Assembly (NCBI RefSeq): GCF_024323335.1
Contig: NC_066582.1
Location: forward strand, 91,074,944-91,138,943
DNA from: Lathyrus oleraceus
Taxonomy: Eukaryota > Streptophyta > Magnoliopsida > Fabales > Fabaceae
Direction of reading: 5' to 3'
DNA: 64,000 bases
Shown: piece by piece, positions 23,821-35,650 of the stretch
Layout: each line of letters starts with the position of its first letter
Numbering within the stretch: the first letter of the stretch is position 1
Position numbers and translations under genes: made by a program
Notes under the pieces: generated by a model
The model's database searches: none
What the model saw: only the letters and a program-made list of their open reading frames with translations
Told to the model about the DNA's origin: nothing

Positions 23821-25909
23821 AGGCCAAAATAAGCGCCCTCTTTTCCCTTATTTGGCGTAGTGTCACCAAAATCAAAAACAAAAACATAAGCAAAATAATA
23901 TATACACAATTATGTGCTCAAGTGAGCAAAAGGCAAATGACATTAACATAAACATGTGCTCAAGTGAGCAAAGAGAAAAACAAATGAATAATATGTGCAA
24001 GAATAGTAAATTGCATGAAAGTAAATTGCATAAAGTAACTTGCATAAAGTAAATGTTAATTGTCAATAGTTAGTGTTAGTAGTTAGTGTGCCATAAGGCA
24101 AATTTAGCGCTATGTTAAGCAATCGTAATTGGACTTATGTAGAAGTCACAACTATCTGAGGCCGGTCAATAATAATGTAGGCAACAAACACAAGTTAGGA
24201 GTCTTGATTAGTGAACCAAGTCCCAACAACTTGCCATGCCAAAAAGAAAATGAGAATTGATATTGTATTAGTTTAAGCCTTTTGCATGATTTAAAAGACA
24301 ACCTATCCTTAATGCAAAGCCATTCACTTGATCAACTGATCAAGATGAATTAGATTTGAATCACGGAAGGTTAAATCTCCCTAATCAATGCTAACTTATC
24401 AACGTTCAACTCATTGATCAAAAAGAAAAGAAGAAGAAGAAGGAGATGAATAAGAGAAATGGAAATGACAAAATTAAAGTGCATTAATTGAAATACAATG
24501 TACCAATCCTCATATGTTGACCAATAACATTGAAAGTCAAGGTCAAACAACCAAAAACAGAAGTGAGATGAAGATTGGAAGTCAAGAAATGAATAAACTA
24601 TTTTTGGCATTTTTTAATATTAAAATAAACTGGAATTAAAATATTAAAGAAAGGTCAAACTTCAAAATCACTTCAAATCAACCTTGAAAAGTCCAAGTGA
24701 TTTATCCTAAGTCCAACAAGGTCAAACAAAGTTTGACAAAAAAATTCAACATTTTTAAAAGTCAGAAACTATTTTTAATCAATTAAAAATGAATAAAAAC
24801 AACCTAATTGAACTAAAATCTCAAATAAATCTCAAATCAATTCAAAAATTGATGAGAATATTTTTCATAGATCCATCATCATTCAAATAGGTTAGGAAAA
24901 TATTTTTGTATTTTTTGAATATCAAAAACTATTTAAAATATATTAAAAATAACCAGAAAAGAGAAAATTCACAAAAAATATCAAATGACAAAATAAAAAA
25001 TATTAAAAATCAGAAACAGAAACTAGAATTTATTTGGGAAATAATGCAATTGGTCCCATATTTTTTGGATAAAAAATGAAAGAGATATTAATTTTTGAAA
25101 ATGATTGGCATTAAAGAAAATAAAAGGAAAATAAAACAGAAAATAGAAATTAGAAAAAAGCGTGGACCGTCTGATCTAAGCTCATTAATTGAGTTGGCAA
25201 ATCAAGAGGCCACGAAGCGCACTCCTACCATGGATCCAAGTCAAAGCGTGCACATGAGAAAGAATTATAAGTCATAACAAGCAAGGGACGAGATTAAATC
25301 TGGAGATTAGATCACACGGTCCAGATTTAAACTGGAGAGGATGAAGCCACCGGAGCCACCATCTTCTCCGGTGAGCTCCCGAATTCCGGCCAAATTGCAG
25401 AAATTAAAACCTCAACCAAATCGTGCGACCTATACATCAATAGAAAGCTGGGATGATGTACATCATCCCTGTACCATCCTTTTTCCCTCTAGATCTCCAT
25501 GGTGTGAGAAATCAGAGATGGAAAAATCTGGTGTTCATCATGAACTTAATGAATTGCAAAAATTAAAAGCATAAACATGATGCCTCTATTGAGAGGACTT
25601 CAGCCAACACAAAATCTAAGCAAATAGGTCAATGAATTAAGAGAATCGAAGGAAATACCAGCTGGAATGTAAGCTTGAGTTCTGGTGATTTGAGCTTGAA
25701 ACCTTGCTTGCTTTATCAAAACAGAAGTTCAATGGAGTGTATGATGAAGGTCTAGAAGCATTAGATCTAAGAATACAACCAGATGAAGCTGAATTCTAGA
25801 TCTGAAATTTTTTGAAGAAAATGCAATTGCTTCTTTAGTGATGGTTAGGGAACGATTTCAGCAGCATTTCAGGTTGAAATTTGGGTGTGAAATGGAGGGA
25901 ATGAAGTCT

Positions 25910-25919
25910 CTATTTATAG
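25910..25919 (-). promoter_or_regulatory. Putative TATA box of Ogre B 3' LTR
   Basis: CTATAAATAG on the minus strand, about 1.5 kb into the LTR in element sense, matching 2170-2179 and 63671-63680 in Ogre A. The equivalent segment is deleted from B's own 5' LTR. Confidence 0.6.
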
Positions 25920-27431
25920 AGAAAGTGGCAAGGAAAGTGTGGAATGACTCGTGTGCATGGCAAGCTTCATTGCATGGGCTTGCATGATCATGCACAAGGC
26001 CCAAAAACAATGCCAAATGAACTCTGAGCAATGGCCAAAGGGAATTGGACGTGTAACTTGCAAGGCAAATGCTCATGTAACAAGATTTCAAGTGAATTCT
26101 CCAATTGTACCTAAACAATCATCTCTTCGAAAGTACCATTTAGAAAATCCAAGCATAGGCCTATGGGTAATGGTTGGAAAGGTATTTGTATGAGGAAAAA
26201 ATGTTATGTTGGACAAAAACTCATTTGGAGTGTGAAAATTTATGAAATTTGAGTTTAAAGTGTGATGTGCAAAACATGTCAATGCAAGGTTTCTAAAATT
26301 GGCCAACTTTCAAGCCCTTCTATTATGATGATTCAAGCTTCAAATGGAACATATTCCAACATCAAAGTTGTTTATCTTTTCAAGACAATAAAAATGGACT
26401 TAAAGTTTGCATCATTTGGATTTTTGATGAAAGAGTTATGGGCACTTGAAGTTGGACTTTTTTGACTTTTAATGCATTTGTCCCAAAAGGACCTATAATG
26501 TCTTGCATTATCACATGTATTTCCTTTGGGATTTTGAAATTTTGTTCAACATAACATTTGAAGTAGACATCTTGACCTTTCCAATGCATTTGATCCCACC
26601 TCAAAATCATAAAAAATGAATGAGTTATGTCCTTGGTAAGTTGACCCAAAATTAGGGTTTCAGTCAAAAAGACCTATAATGTATTGGAATGGCAGATGGT
26701 TTTTCCATGCTTCAAATCAAAATTTTATGAACATGAAAGTTGTTCATATTGTCCTTAAGAACAATTTTGCTTTTGGAACCATCTCCATTTGACCAACACA
26801 TAAAAGGTTAGGTCTCAGTGTATTTCAAAATAGTTAGATGAATTGACTGATCAACTTCTCATGTCCATGACTCATATCTTGATGAATTGATGATTGAGGA
26901 CACTCAAATAAGTTCAAATGTGCATGAAATGATGAATTAAAGAACTCCCCTTGATTGTATTTGACCATGGGCTGAGGTTGCTTCATGAGCAAGGCATTAT
27001 GGTGCACAAATGGATTAGGGTTTCTTTGAAGAACAAGGCCTCAAACCCTTTGACTTGATTTGATCAAAATGATAAATTGAGATGCTAGGGAGGCATATTT
27101 TATGGATGAGAGCCTTGGCAACCATTACCATGCTTGCTTTCACCTCCTCTTGACCATGTCTTTGTATTAAGGATCTCCTAGAAGCTTTTGACCTTGTGAT
27201 TGCTCAAGCTACAAACAAAAGATGTTAGTGACATATTTTTGTGCTTTTGGTTAGTAAATAAAATGAGAAGAGCAATGATATACAATTCAAGCATGCTTGG
27301 TGATTTCAAACCACTCACAAGAGATCCCACCCAAAGGCAAAGGGAACCAAGATGCTAATGATCCTTGAGGCTATGCAAATGAAATGTTATGATGCCATGA
27401 GGGATCTTAGGGACAAAATTGGGGTCTTACA

Positions 27432-27448
27432 GATGCCCCTATTTAAGG
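27432..27448 (-). other. Polypurine tract of Ogre B
   Basis: Minus strand reads CCTTAAATAGGGGCATC immediately before the LTR start TGTAAGACCCC. The GGGGCAT core is shared with the tract before the X 3' LTR (49901-49915), which suggests a Tat-clade plus-strand primer. Confidence 0.65.
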
Positions 27449-27711
27449 TCATTCTAGCCGGAGAAGGGAAGCTTAAAATCTTCGTCTCGACGAGGTAAAA
27501 TGGGCTTAAATAATAACAAAGAGACGAATTTTGGTCCCTAAGAGACCTCATGATGCAAATGTATGTATGCAAAATGATAACACTCTGTGGGGATATGTGT
27601 CCACAAAGGAGTGAAGAAATCAGGAGGCACTGACAATCCATATGAGTGATACATTCCATGGGTCAAAATCCTGGGGACTCTTTTGGGGATAAGAAAGAAA
27701 TGCGCGAGCAG
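27449..27711 (-). other. Ogre B 3' UTR, LTR-proximal segment
   Basis: Non-coding continuation of 33166-35650, separated from it by the solo LTR. No ORF or further structure recognised. It ends at the GGCAC target of the solo LTR (27712-27716). Confidence 0.75.
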
Positions 27712-28868
27712 GGCACTGTAAGACCCCAATTTTGGCCCTAAGATCCCTCATGGCCCATATCATATCATATCATGGCCTCAAGGATCATTGCATGCCCTAG
27801 CTTCCCTCCTAGTGGGTGGGTCATCTTGTGAGTGTGGTTCTTGATCACCAAGCATGTATTGCATTTGTATATCATTGCTTTTCATCTGTCTATTAACCAA
27901 AGGTACAAAAATATTGTCATCTAACCATGTTACTTGCAGATGAAGCCAATTAGGTCAAATCAGTCTAATCAGTCATTGAACAGTGGATGGTGGCCATTCT
28001 TGAAGAATTTGGGCACCATGATCATTCATCAAGAGTTCATATGAGTTGAGACATCCTTTTGAGTCAAGATATCAAGTGGTAGGGGCTTGGAATTCATCAG
28101 AACATGGTTTAGTCAAGCAAAACCCTAGCAAAGTCAACTGAAGTCAACCTTGGTCAACTGTGCATTTAATCAGTGATTTGATGGTGGGATTTGGTTTGAG
28201 AAGTCTCATTCATGTCCATATAAGCCTCACATAACATGTCAAACATCCACAGTGAAGAATTTGAAGTCAGACAAGAAATTTCCAAAAATAGAAAGTTGAC
28301 CTGTAATTGGAATTTGCCAAAAATGGAAAGTCTTGCTCCTCAACATTACTTCATCATACAAGCTTCAAATGAATTTTTTCCCAACATGAAAGTTCAAGAT
28401 CTTGTTCTCCCATTTCCAAAAAGTCCAAGAACACTTAATTCCCATTTATGGTTGGCAAGTTATGATCAAATCATTCTCAAAATTTTTTGAACTTCAAAAG
28501 GCCATAACTTCCAAACCATTTGGCCAAATTGAGTAAGGTTTTTTGCTACAAGTCATATTTGATGTGCTCTATCCAAATCATTCATCACAATTCACCAAAA
28601 ATTTACCAATCAAAATGGCCTTTTTCCAAGTGACTTGAATTAAATAAGTGAGGTGAAAAAATGACCTTTCAAAATAACCATTTCCAACAATTTCTACCAA
28701 TTGAACTTGACTAAAAATTGCATTTTGGATGTGCTTTGGGCCCAAATTCGCACTGTAGAACCATACACCTTGCCATTTGAGTAAATTCCACCAATTAGCA
28801 AAAACACTCCATTTTAGTAAATTGTGATTACACTTCCATTAACCAACTTAAACAAATGCTAAACAGAC

Positions 28869-28875
28869 TATATAT
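28869..28875 (+). promoter_or_regulatory. Possible TATA box of the solo LTR
   Basis: TATATAT at 28869-28875, about 1.15 kb from the LTR start, followed by a C/A-rich stretch. Weaker than the boxes in A and B. Confidence 0.35.
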
Positions 28876-31800
28876 GCTGCATTTTCTGCTGAAAAGCCCT
28901 AGCAGCCACTTTCACAAAACAGATCAAAAACTCTCTTGCTCTCAAAACATTCATTTTCTCCATCTTGAATTTTTGCTGAAAACTCCAAAAGAGCTCGAAC
29001 TTGTTTGTTTGTTCCATCATTTACCAACCTCTTGGAAGCATTTACAAGGCTTGTATCATAACTGTACGCAAGGAAGCTACCACTGTTCCATTGAGCATTT
29101 CCATGGCAGATCCAATTTTAAGCTAAATCGAGGCAGTTGAGCTTCAAGTTCTCTTTCCATTCATCAACACCAACATTAGTGTGCATCTGTTTCAGCTGTT
29201 TGAGGCCAAATAACCACGAATTCCATACTGCCTCTTCAAGTCAGGTAAAATTCGAATCTCTCCATTCTCAAAATGTTGATATGCTTTGGATAGAGCTTGC
29301 TTTGCTGGTCACAATGAGCTTTGAGTCATTAAAAATGGTTGCATATTGAGAGAGATACTTGGATTCAAAGTTTCATATGTGAATGTGTTTTTGCTTGGTT
29401 CTCTCTTGTTAGCATAAATTAATGAAAATGGATGTTGTAATGTTGATGTATGCTGTTAGATGATTTGATTGGTATGTTTGTTTGCCAATTCTGGAAAAAA
29501 AATTTATCACGATTGTTGGGGATGATGAACAGTGCACCGAACCCTAATTTCTTGAAAACCCAGAACGCGATTGGCTGTGTGGATCTTTTTGTTTTGCATG
29601 TGAAGGCACTGTTGTATTGCCATGCACGAATCACCACTTGCCACCTCCTTAAGTGAAACGGTGCGTTTCACTTAAGGGAACCCTTAATTACCAAAATGCC
29701 ATTCCGTGTCACATTATTTCATTAAATCATTTTATTTCTTCATTTTATTTCATTTTGATTACCAATCTTCCAAAAATCATAGCACACTCAATTTTGATCC
29801 AATTTTGATGGGATTTTTTGAAAAATGCTCCTCTTGATCTCTAGTTTCTTATCATGTTTTTTCCAGATTTTTTGCATGTGTGGATTTTAAAATGTGCTAG
29901 GGTTTGTCATATGTGTCCATTTTATGTATGTCTCACCAAATTGATTGTGAAATGATGATACATTATCCAATGCTTCCCAAATTTTTTGTGCTTAAACTAG
30001 ACATGTTCATGGTGATTTTGGTGTAGAGTTTGTGAATTTATCATTGCTGGTTGTGGAGTTATGATATTTTGAATTAGGGTGTGACAATTTGTGTCACACC
30101 ATTGATGTCCAACTTCATGATTTTTATTACCATGCTTCTTGAACTCAAATTGGTCTGAATTTTTGCATGAACCTACTTGTGGATGTCTAGTTTACATGTG
30201 ATTTTTTCTGGAATTATTGATGGCATTTCCTATTTGTTTGGGATTTTCTCCACTGTTTGGTCATATGTTGACTTTTTTGTGACACATGTTCTCATTTGAT
30301 TTGTGAAATTCTCATGCATTATTGGATGAACTTGAAATTTGACATGTGATTAGTAGACATCTTAAGCTTTGTCATGGGTTTGATCCCATTCATTTCTCAT
30401 ATGTTGCCACTGTTTTATGATTTATTGAAGTTGGTGCATGTTTGGTTGACTTCTTTGAGCATGCTTGAACTTGCCTTGCCTTTCTGATTTTCATTGACCT
30501 ACTTCCCTTGATCCAAATGAGCTGAAATTTGATATGCTTATCATGTTATGGATGATGTTTGATCATGAATTATTTGAGAATTTATTGAAATGTTTGAGAT
30601 TGGTTTTGAGCTAAATCATTCTGTTGACCTCTTTGAGCTTCTATATGCCATGCTTTGACCTAATTTGCTTATGAAATGATGATGATGATTGATATGAACA
30701 TGGAACCAATTGAGTTTGTTTCTTGATTGTTTGAACTTGATTTTGGACACTTGTCACTTGCTGTTTTGACTTTCTTATCTCTTTTTGACCCTAGACTTGT
30801 CCTAGTAGTCATGTTGCTCATGTTTAAGTTTGTTGTTTCAGGTTAAGCAACAAATACCCAAAGAGATCAATACAAATTGAATGAGCTTGATTGATTATCA
30901 TGAACTAACTTGTTTGTTTTGTAGGTTGCTTGGCTCACATGCCTTGAGCCTTGTGCATTGCACATTTAACTGATTGTGTTGACTGTTGATCCCTATCTTA
31001 TTTTGGTTTGACTTTGAGTTGTGTACTGATTCTGTTTGACTGGTTTCAGGTACCCTTAGTTGCTTAGTTCTTTAAGAACTTGCTTTTCTTTGCTTTAATA
31101 GCAATTTGCATTGAGGTATAATTCCTTATCTTCATGTAGTCTGGAAGACCTGGCCTGTTACTTGGCCAGGCAACTGTCTGAAGTCCTCCTTAAGAGGCAA
31201 TGTTTGTGCTTGTTTACTTTTGTCCCAAGCAGGAAAAGTCCTTCGAATAAGGCAATTGGTAGAATCCAAGAGATATGCAACCTATCTCCTACTATTCTAT
31301 GAGTCACTCACCTTGCTCACACCACATGTGTTGATGCATAGTGAGTAAAAACCCAAGATCTATCGAGTCAATAATCTGTGGAGAGAGTTCCTACTTTCTG
31401 AACTCCCACACCTTCTGATATTCAATGCTCTCCCTGATCAGGGATAAGAGCAATGAGGCACACCCCTCATATCCTTTCATCTGCTTCACCTTAGCCCCTC
31501 AATGGCAAGGTTAAGAGCACCATTAACCCTATTCCAGTTGGCTTCAATGCCTAACCCTTTTGTATGAGCCTGATTGTTTGGTTATAGTGTGTGCTGAATG
31601 ACTTCAATTGATTGATTGCTCACTTCATATACACATGTTTGCTTGTATGCTTTGTGCATTTATCATCATTAATTGCTCATTAGTGCATGATCATCTCATT
31701 TGTCTTTGTGACATATATTTGTTGTTTGCCCATTGAGGACAATTGTAAGACCATTCATTGGCCATTGTTCATATGATATGGAAGTGAGTTGTAAGACCAT

Positions 31801-31906
31801 TTCATTGGCCACTCATCATCTCTTTGCTTGATGCATTTTCTTGATTTATGTGAGGATACAATTGTAAGTCCGTGTAATTTGGCATTTGTTTTCCTATGAT
31901 CATATG

Positions 31907-32125
31907 TTGGAGGTTAGAGTAAGCCCAGATAGATTGGCATCTGACATCCAAGTGTTTGCTTTGTCGTTGGAGATTGGTATAAGTCCAGATAGATTGGCAT
32001 CCGGTATCCACTTTTTATTTCTTTGTTGAGGAGATTGGTATAAGTCCATAGAGTGGCCTCTGATATCCGGTTCTGTTTTAGGAGATTGGTATAAGTCCAG
32101 TAATTGGCATCCGGTATCCGCTTTT
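31907..32125 (+). repeat. Four-unit tandem repeat inside the solo LTR
   Basis: Units share GGAGATTGGTATAAGTCCA ... TTGGCATCCGGTATCC and start near 31908, 31969, 32030 and 32081, periods about 61, 61 and 51 bp. The first unit is the most diverged. A looser GTAAGACC...TTGGCC motif recurs just upstream (31745-31880). Confidence 0.8.
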
Positions 32126-33165
32126 GTTGACTTTCTTCTTTTGCTTTGCTTGTTTGCTATTGCTCATTGTCTATTCCGAAGGACACACTTGAATCATCTT
32201 CTATATGATCTCAAGAGGTGAACCTTCTAGGAAGTTTTACACTCCATCTTCATCCATTCATCCATTTTGTCCTAAACCTTTTCACACATTGTTTTCAAAA
32301 CTTGAGATAAATATTGTGCAAACATCTTCATGCTTTTAAATCAAAAACCTGGACCCAAGTCCTTGACTTTTTCAAACTCCATTTCATAATACTTCTTTTG
32401 AATCAATCTTAATCATACTTTGACCTTCCTTTTGTGAATAATCATAATCAATTAACTTCACCCATTCAATGATTTTGTGGCTTTGTCCATTCTTGTTAAG
32501 TTTTCATACATTAGCCATAGGTTTGATTTATCCTAGTTGGTTGATGTCAATCTCACCTATTTGTCCTTAGTTGATTGAATTGTAAGTCTTCCTTGCTTAT
32601 TATAGGGTTAACCCCTCACTAGCAAGTTGAAGCTTTTCTCACATGGTGGACTTGTTGTTTGTATAAGGTTGAGTTTTCTCCCGTGGATAACGTAAGACCT
32701 TAGGGCTTGTGTTTAAAATTGAATCCACTAACTTTTGGAAATCTTTTAGCCGAACTACGGCGTTTTGATCCTTACCTTTGATGGAAGGTACGTAGGCAAC
32801 GGGTTCATCCGTTCGAACACAAAAATAATAAAATTGTATATTCTTTTCTCATCATCCCAATCATGTTTGCACAATAAATATTTCATAACAAATAACAATT
32901 TTATACAACAAGTGTGAAAAGGGCTCCCTAGGAGTACCTAGGACGTAGTGGGTGCCTAACACCTTCCCATTGCGTAATTTACCCCTTACCCAGACTCTCT
33001 GATCTTTTTATTAGTTTTCTATGTGTAAAACTTCTTAGGCTTTTGTTTGCTTTTTAGCCAGTCCTTTGGATAAATAAAAGTGCGGTGGCAACTCGAATTC
33101 ATTGTATGCTTTGCTTATGGTTTAATCAATAAATCATATAGCGACGAATACACCGCTACAGGCAC

Positions 33166-35478
33166 GACTCAAAGTTTGGGGAGCATAATTCCAAAGGGAA
33201 TAAACCAATGGAAAGACTCGAACTGACTCGAAGACGCCCGTATTGGGGAATATGCCAATATCGTGAAACTATCCACAATAGATACTTCGGATAGAAATCC
33301 GGACCGAAAACAATCCACTAAGGGACCTTGCTGGGGATGTCTAAAAAGACTCTCCTGGGGAAGCAGCGAGATGAGGTGTTACCGGTTAATGAGTAACAAG
33401 CTCGATGAGACATGTGTTAAGGGTCAGGGATACAACATGCTCGGGAAGAAATGAATATCTAAGACTGGTATAAGGGTGAGAGATATCAAAACTCCGAAAC
33501 ATCTGAGGAAGACCTAAAAAGGTATATTTCAACTCAGGGAAATCTGACTCCACAGGGGACAAAAGTCATAATAGGGAGCAGAAAGGGAGGAACACCAGGG
33601 ATACCGGTTACTAGGCATATAATAGGTGACCAACCAAGGCGTGAATTGGGGAATATTCCCAAGACACTCATCATCCGAAAGAGGGCTAAAAGCAAACTCG
33701 ATTATAGGATGGATACTCGACTCCGCAAAGGGGAAGCGAATCTTACTCAACTGGGGAAGAACAAAAGGCTTCGATCGAAGAGTGTATGAGATATACTATC
33801 TATCACTGTCAGAACGTAGATAATATACTCGCACGGAAGATTATCCACAACCGGTTACTGGGTTAATAAAGGATAAATCGACCGAAGAGAAAGGCATCGG
33901 GATACCGAAACTAGGTATATAATGATGACCAATCCATGGGAGAAACAATCGTCATCAACAACAAAGGGTAGACGAGAGATGACTCGCTGGGGATAAATCG
34001 CGTAAACAAGGCAATTATCCAGGCAAAAGAGGGAATATCAACACCGAATATTGGGTAATGATAACCACCAAGGAGGGGATCACACCTACCGGATACTGGG
34101 TAGAAAACCACGAAAAGTAACCGTCATCGACTAGGATGAGCAGCAAGGTTACCTCTGCAAAGGGGAGAAAATATGGTTTACAACTACTGGTATCAGGGTA
34201 GAAAACCACAGGCTCCACTGGGGATAGGATGAATAGTTACTGGTTACTGAGCAATTATTCATTTATAACAGGGGGAAACACAAGAAACAGTCACAAGAGG
34301 CCAATCTAGGATCAAACCAAAGAGGCGAACTGAATCAAGACTCGTCCTAATGAGGATATAACTCAATAGGGGAACCCATCCCAATATATGTGTTGGGAAT
34401 AAGCGAAAACAACCGTCGTCCACGAGGATAGAACTCAGTGGGGAATGCAGAAGGAAAGATAAACACTTTCTGCTTAAGGGGCCGACTCTCTATATTGAGG
34501 GATCAGACATCGACACCTGCTTGGGAAAAGGATTACCCACTAGCAGAGGGATAACAAACAAAGATATATGGCAAACAATGCAATATGAATATCCAAATGT
34601 TCGAAAATCGTATGCACACATGCGTGGTTTATGTATGATAAATGCTGACAAACAAACATTTCTGACATAAACAGGCTTCATAGGAATAAGCACACAAACA
34701 TCCGGTACTACCCCTCAAGAGGGAAAACCAAAATCACCAGAGAGCGATCGATCTGGCGGAGATCAGAGATACCACAAAATCTCTGCAGGTGAGGAATCAA
34801 TAGTCAACCCGGCTGGGGACAGGAGTTACAATGAGACCACATCCACTACCTGAGCAGCTCTACTGGGGAGTCTATCCGATGGATAAAGGGATTATGGGGA
34901 CCAACCTCCAAAAATCGAATCTTCCAGAGAGGATACATCTGCTGGGGAGGAAAGATCACTGCTCTGTTGAAGGGCAGGGAGGTGAATAATCTCAAAAAGC
35001 ACTCTACTTGGTGGGATAAACCACAATAATATTCTGGAGGAAGAGGATACAATCATGCCAGGAATATAAACAAATGTCTTACCCTGTTGGAGATCATACT
35101 ACCCTTGGGAGAGCACTGAGGATCTCTTAAGTATCCTTTCGTCTTTGTGAATGTTCACTTTGTTTTTTTAAAACAATTTATGAAAAATTTGTTTATTTAT
35201 AACAATGATATTTTCTTAATTAAAACATGCAAAATATTTGTTGAAGAGAAACAAATAAGAGTGCAAATAATTGGATAACAGGCTCAAATTTATTTGATGG
35301 AATGGTAGTCTGCAAATGGCAAGACTCCATAGATCTTTACAAATTTGAAATTGGTGATATATATTGGTAAAGGGCTAGATTGAACATAATGACCATTTCT
35401 CCACCAATTCTGACGGATGATAATTGTAGAACAAAGTCTTGTCAGGATGCAGTTACTTGCCAAATCCCTAATTTTTGC
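33166..35478 (-). other. Ogre B 3' UTR with degenerate internal repeats
   Basis: Non-coding region between the solo LTR and the hairpin cluster. A phrase of the type GATACCGG-TTACTAGG-CATATAAT recurs near 33599 and 33900, and shorter ACTGGGTAGAAAACCAC phrases near 34087, 34183 and 34231. Frequent CTGGGGA phrases give a repetitive texture. Ogre 3' UTRs are known as hypervariable, repeat-bearing regions that can seed satellites. No reliable ORF. Confidence 0.6.
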
Positions 35479-35629
35479 CTAGATTGCCCCAGGATGAGGT
35501 ACTCAATCTAGCGGGATACAAATATTTCTTTTTCATGTCTCTAACTTTTTCCTGGACCGCCCTTTCGGGTTTTCAATCCACCGAGACGCTCATTTTTGCC
35601 TAAGCTGCCCTTTCGGGTTTTCAACTTAG
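35479..35629 (-). ncRNA. Cluster of three consecutive hairpins downstream of Ogre B pol (putative cis-acting RNA structure)
   Basis: Stems on the element's sense (minus) strand: CTAGATTG/CAATCTAG (35511-35504 with 35486-35479), TGGATTG/CGGTCCA (35580-35574 with 35559-35553), CTAAGTTG/CAGCTTAG (35629-35622 with 35607-35600). The last two share an apical AAAA then CCC-GAAA-GGG, a 3-bp stem closed by a GNRA-type tetraloop. Stem sequences differ yet pairing is kept. The mismatches seen on the plus strand become G-U pairs on the sense strand. Located 20-175 nt past the pol stop. The structure is predicted by eye; the role is unknown. Confidence 0.55.
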
Positions 35630-35650
35630 CGAGCTATTCTGTTTTTATTT

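Larger units (their letters stand above)
18498..23862 (+). mobile_element. CACTA (En/Spm-type) DNA transposon carrying a Ulp1-like gene
   Basis: 5365 bp with terminal inverted repeats CACTACGCCAAA / TTTGGCGTAGTG, a 3-bp TCA target duplication, and subterminal arrays of AGAGGGCGCTT-type motifs inside both ends. These are the three diagnostic marks of CACTA elements. I see no TNPD/Transposase_21 coding region, so it is probably non-autonomous, moved by a transposase made elsewhere. The only gene seen is the Ulp1-like one on the plus strand. It is absent from the homologous place in B's other LTR, so it inserted after B. Confidence 0.93.
17171..27431 (-). repeat. Ogre B 3' LTR (about 4.9 kb without the CACTA insertion)
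   Basis: Plus-strand start TGTAGCGAGGTATTCG, end TTGGGGTCTTACA. It matches 45340-49202 throughout, except for the 5.4-kb CACTA insert at 18498-23862 and about 1.07 kb (roughly 25535-26602) that the other LTR has lost. No protein-coding content. Confidence 0.9.
27717..33160 (+). mobile_element. Solo Ogre-type LTR (5.44 kb, plus orientation)
   Basis: Starts TGTAAGACCCCAATTTTG and ends CGAATACACCGCTACA, the same termini as the Ogre B LTRs but in the opposite orientation and with a largely diverged interior. It is flanked by GGCAC at 27712-27716 and 33161-33165. No internal region or second LTR is present, so it is a solo LTR left by recombination between the two LTRs of a full insertion. Its last 400 bp (stop-rich, with GGGCTCCCTAGGAGTACC near 32920) match the ends of the B LTRs in reverse. 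Confidence 0.9.

Noticed and set aside
24424..24440. Short GAA microsatellite, one unit longer at 47226-47247
   Set aside because: Ordinary slippage between the two LTRs of Ogre B.
17171..33160. Reading 17171-33160 as one giant LTR because it starts TGTAGCG and ends CGCTACA
   Set aside because: Two opposite-facing LTRs are present; the ends TTACA at 27431 and TGTAAG at 27717 and separate target duplications show two units.
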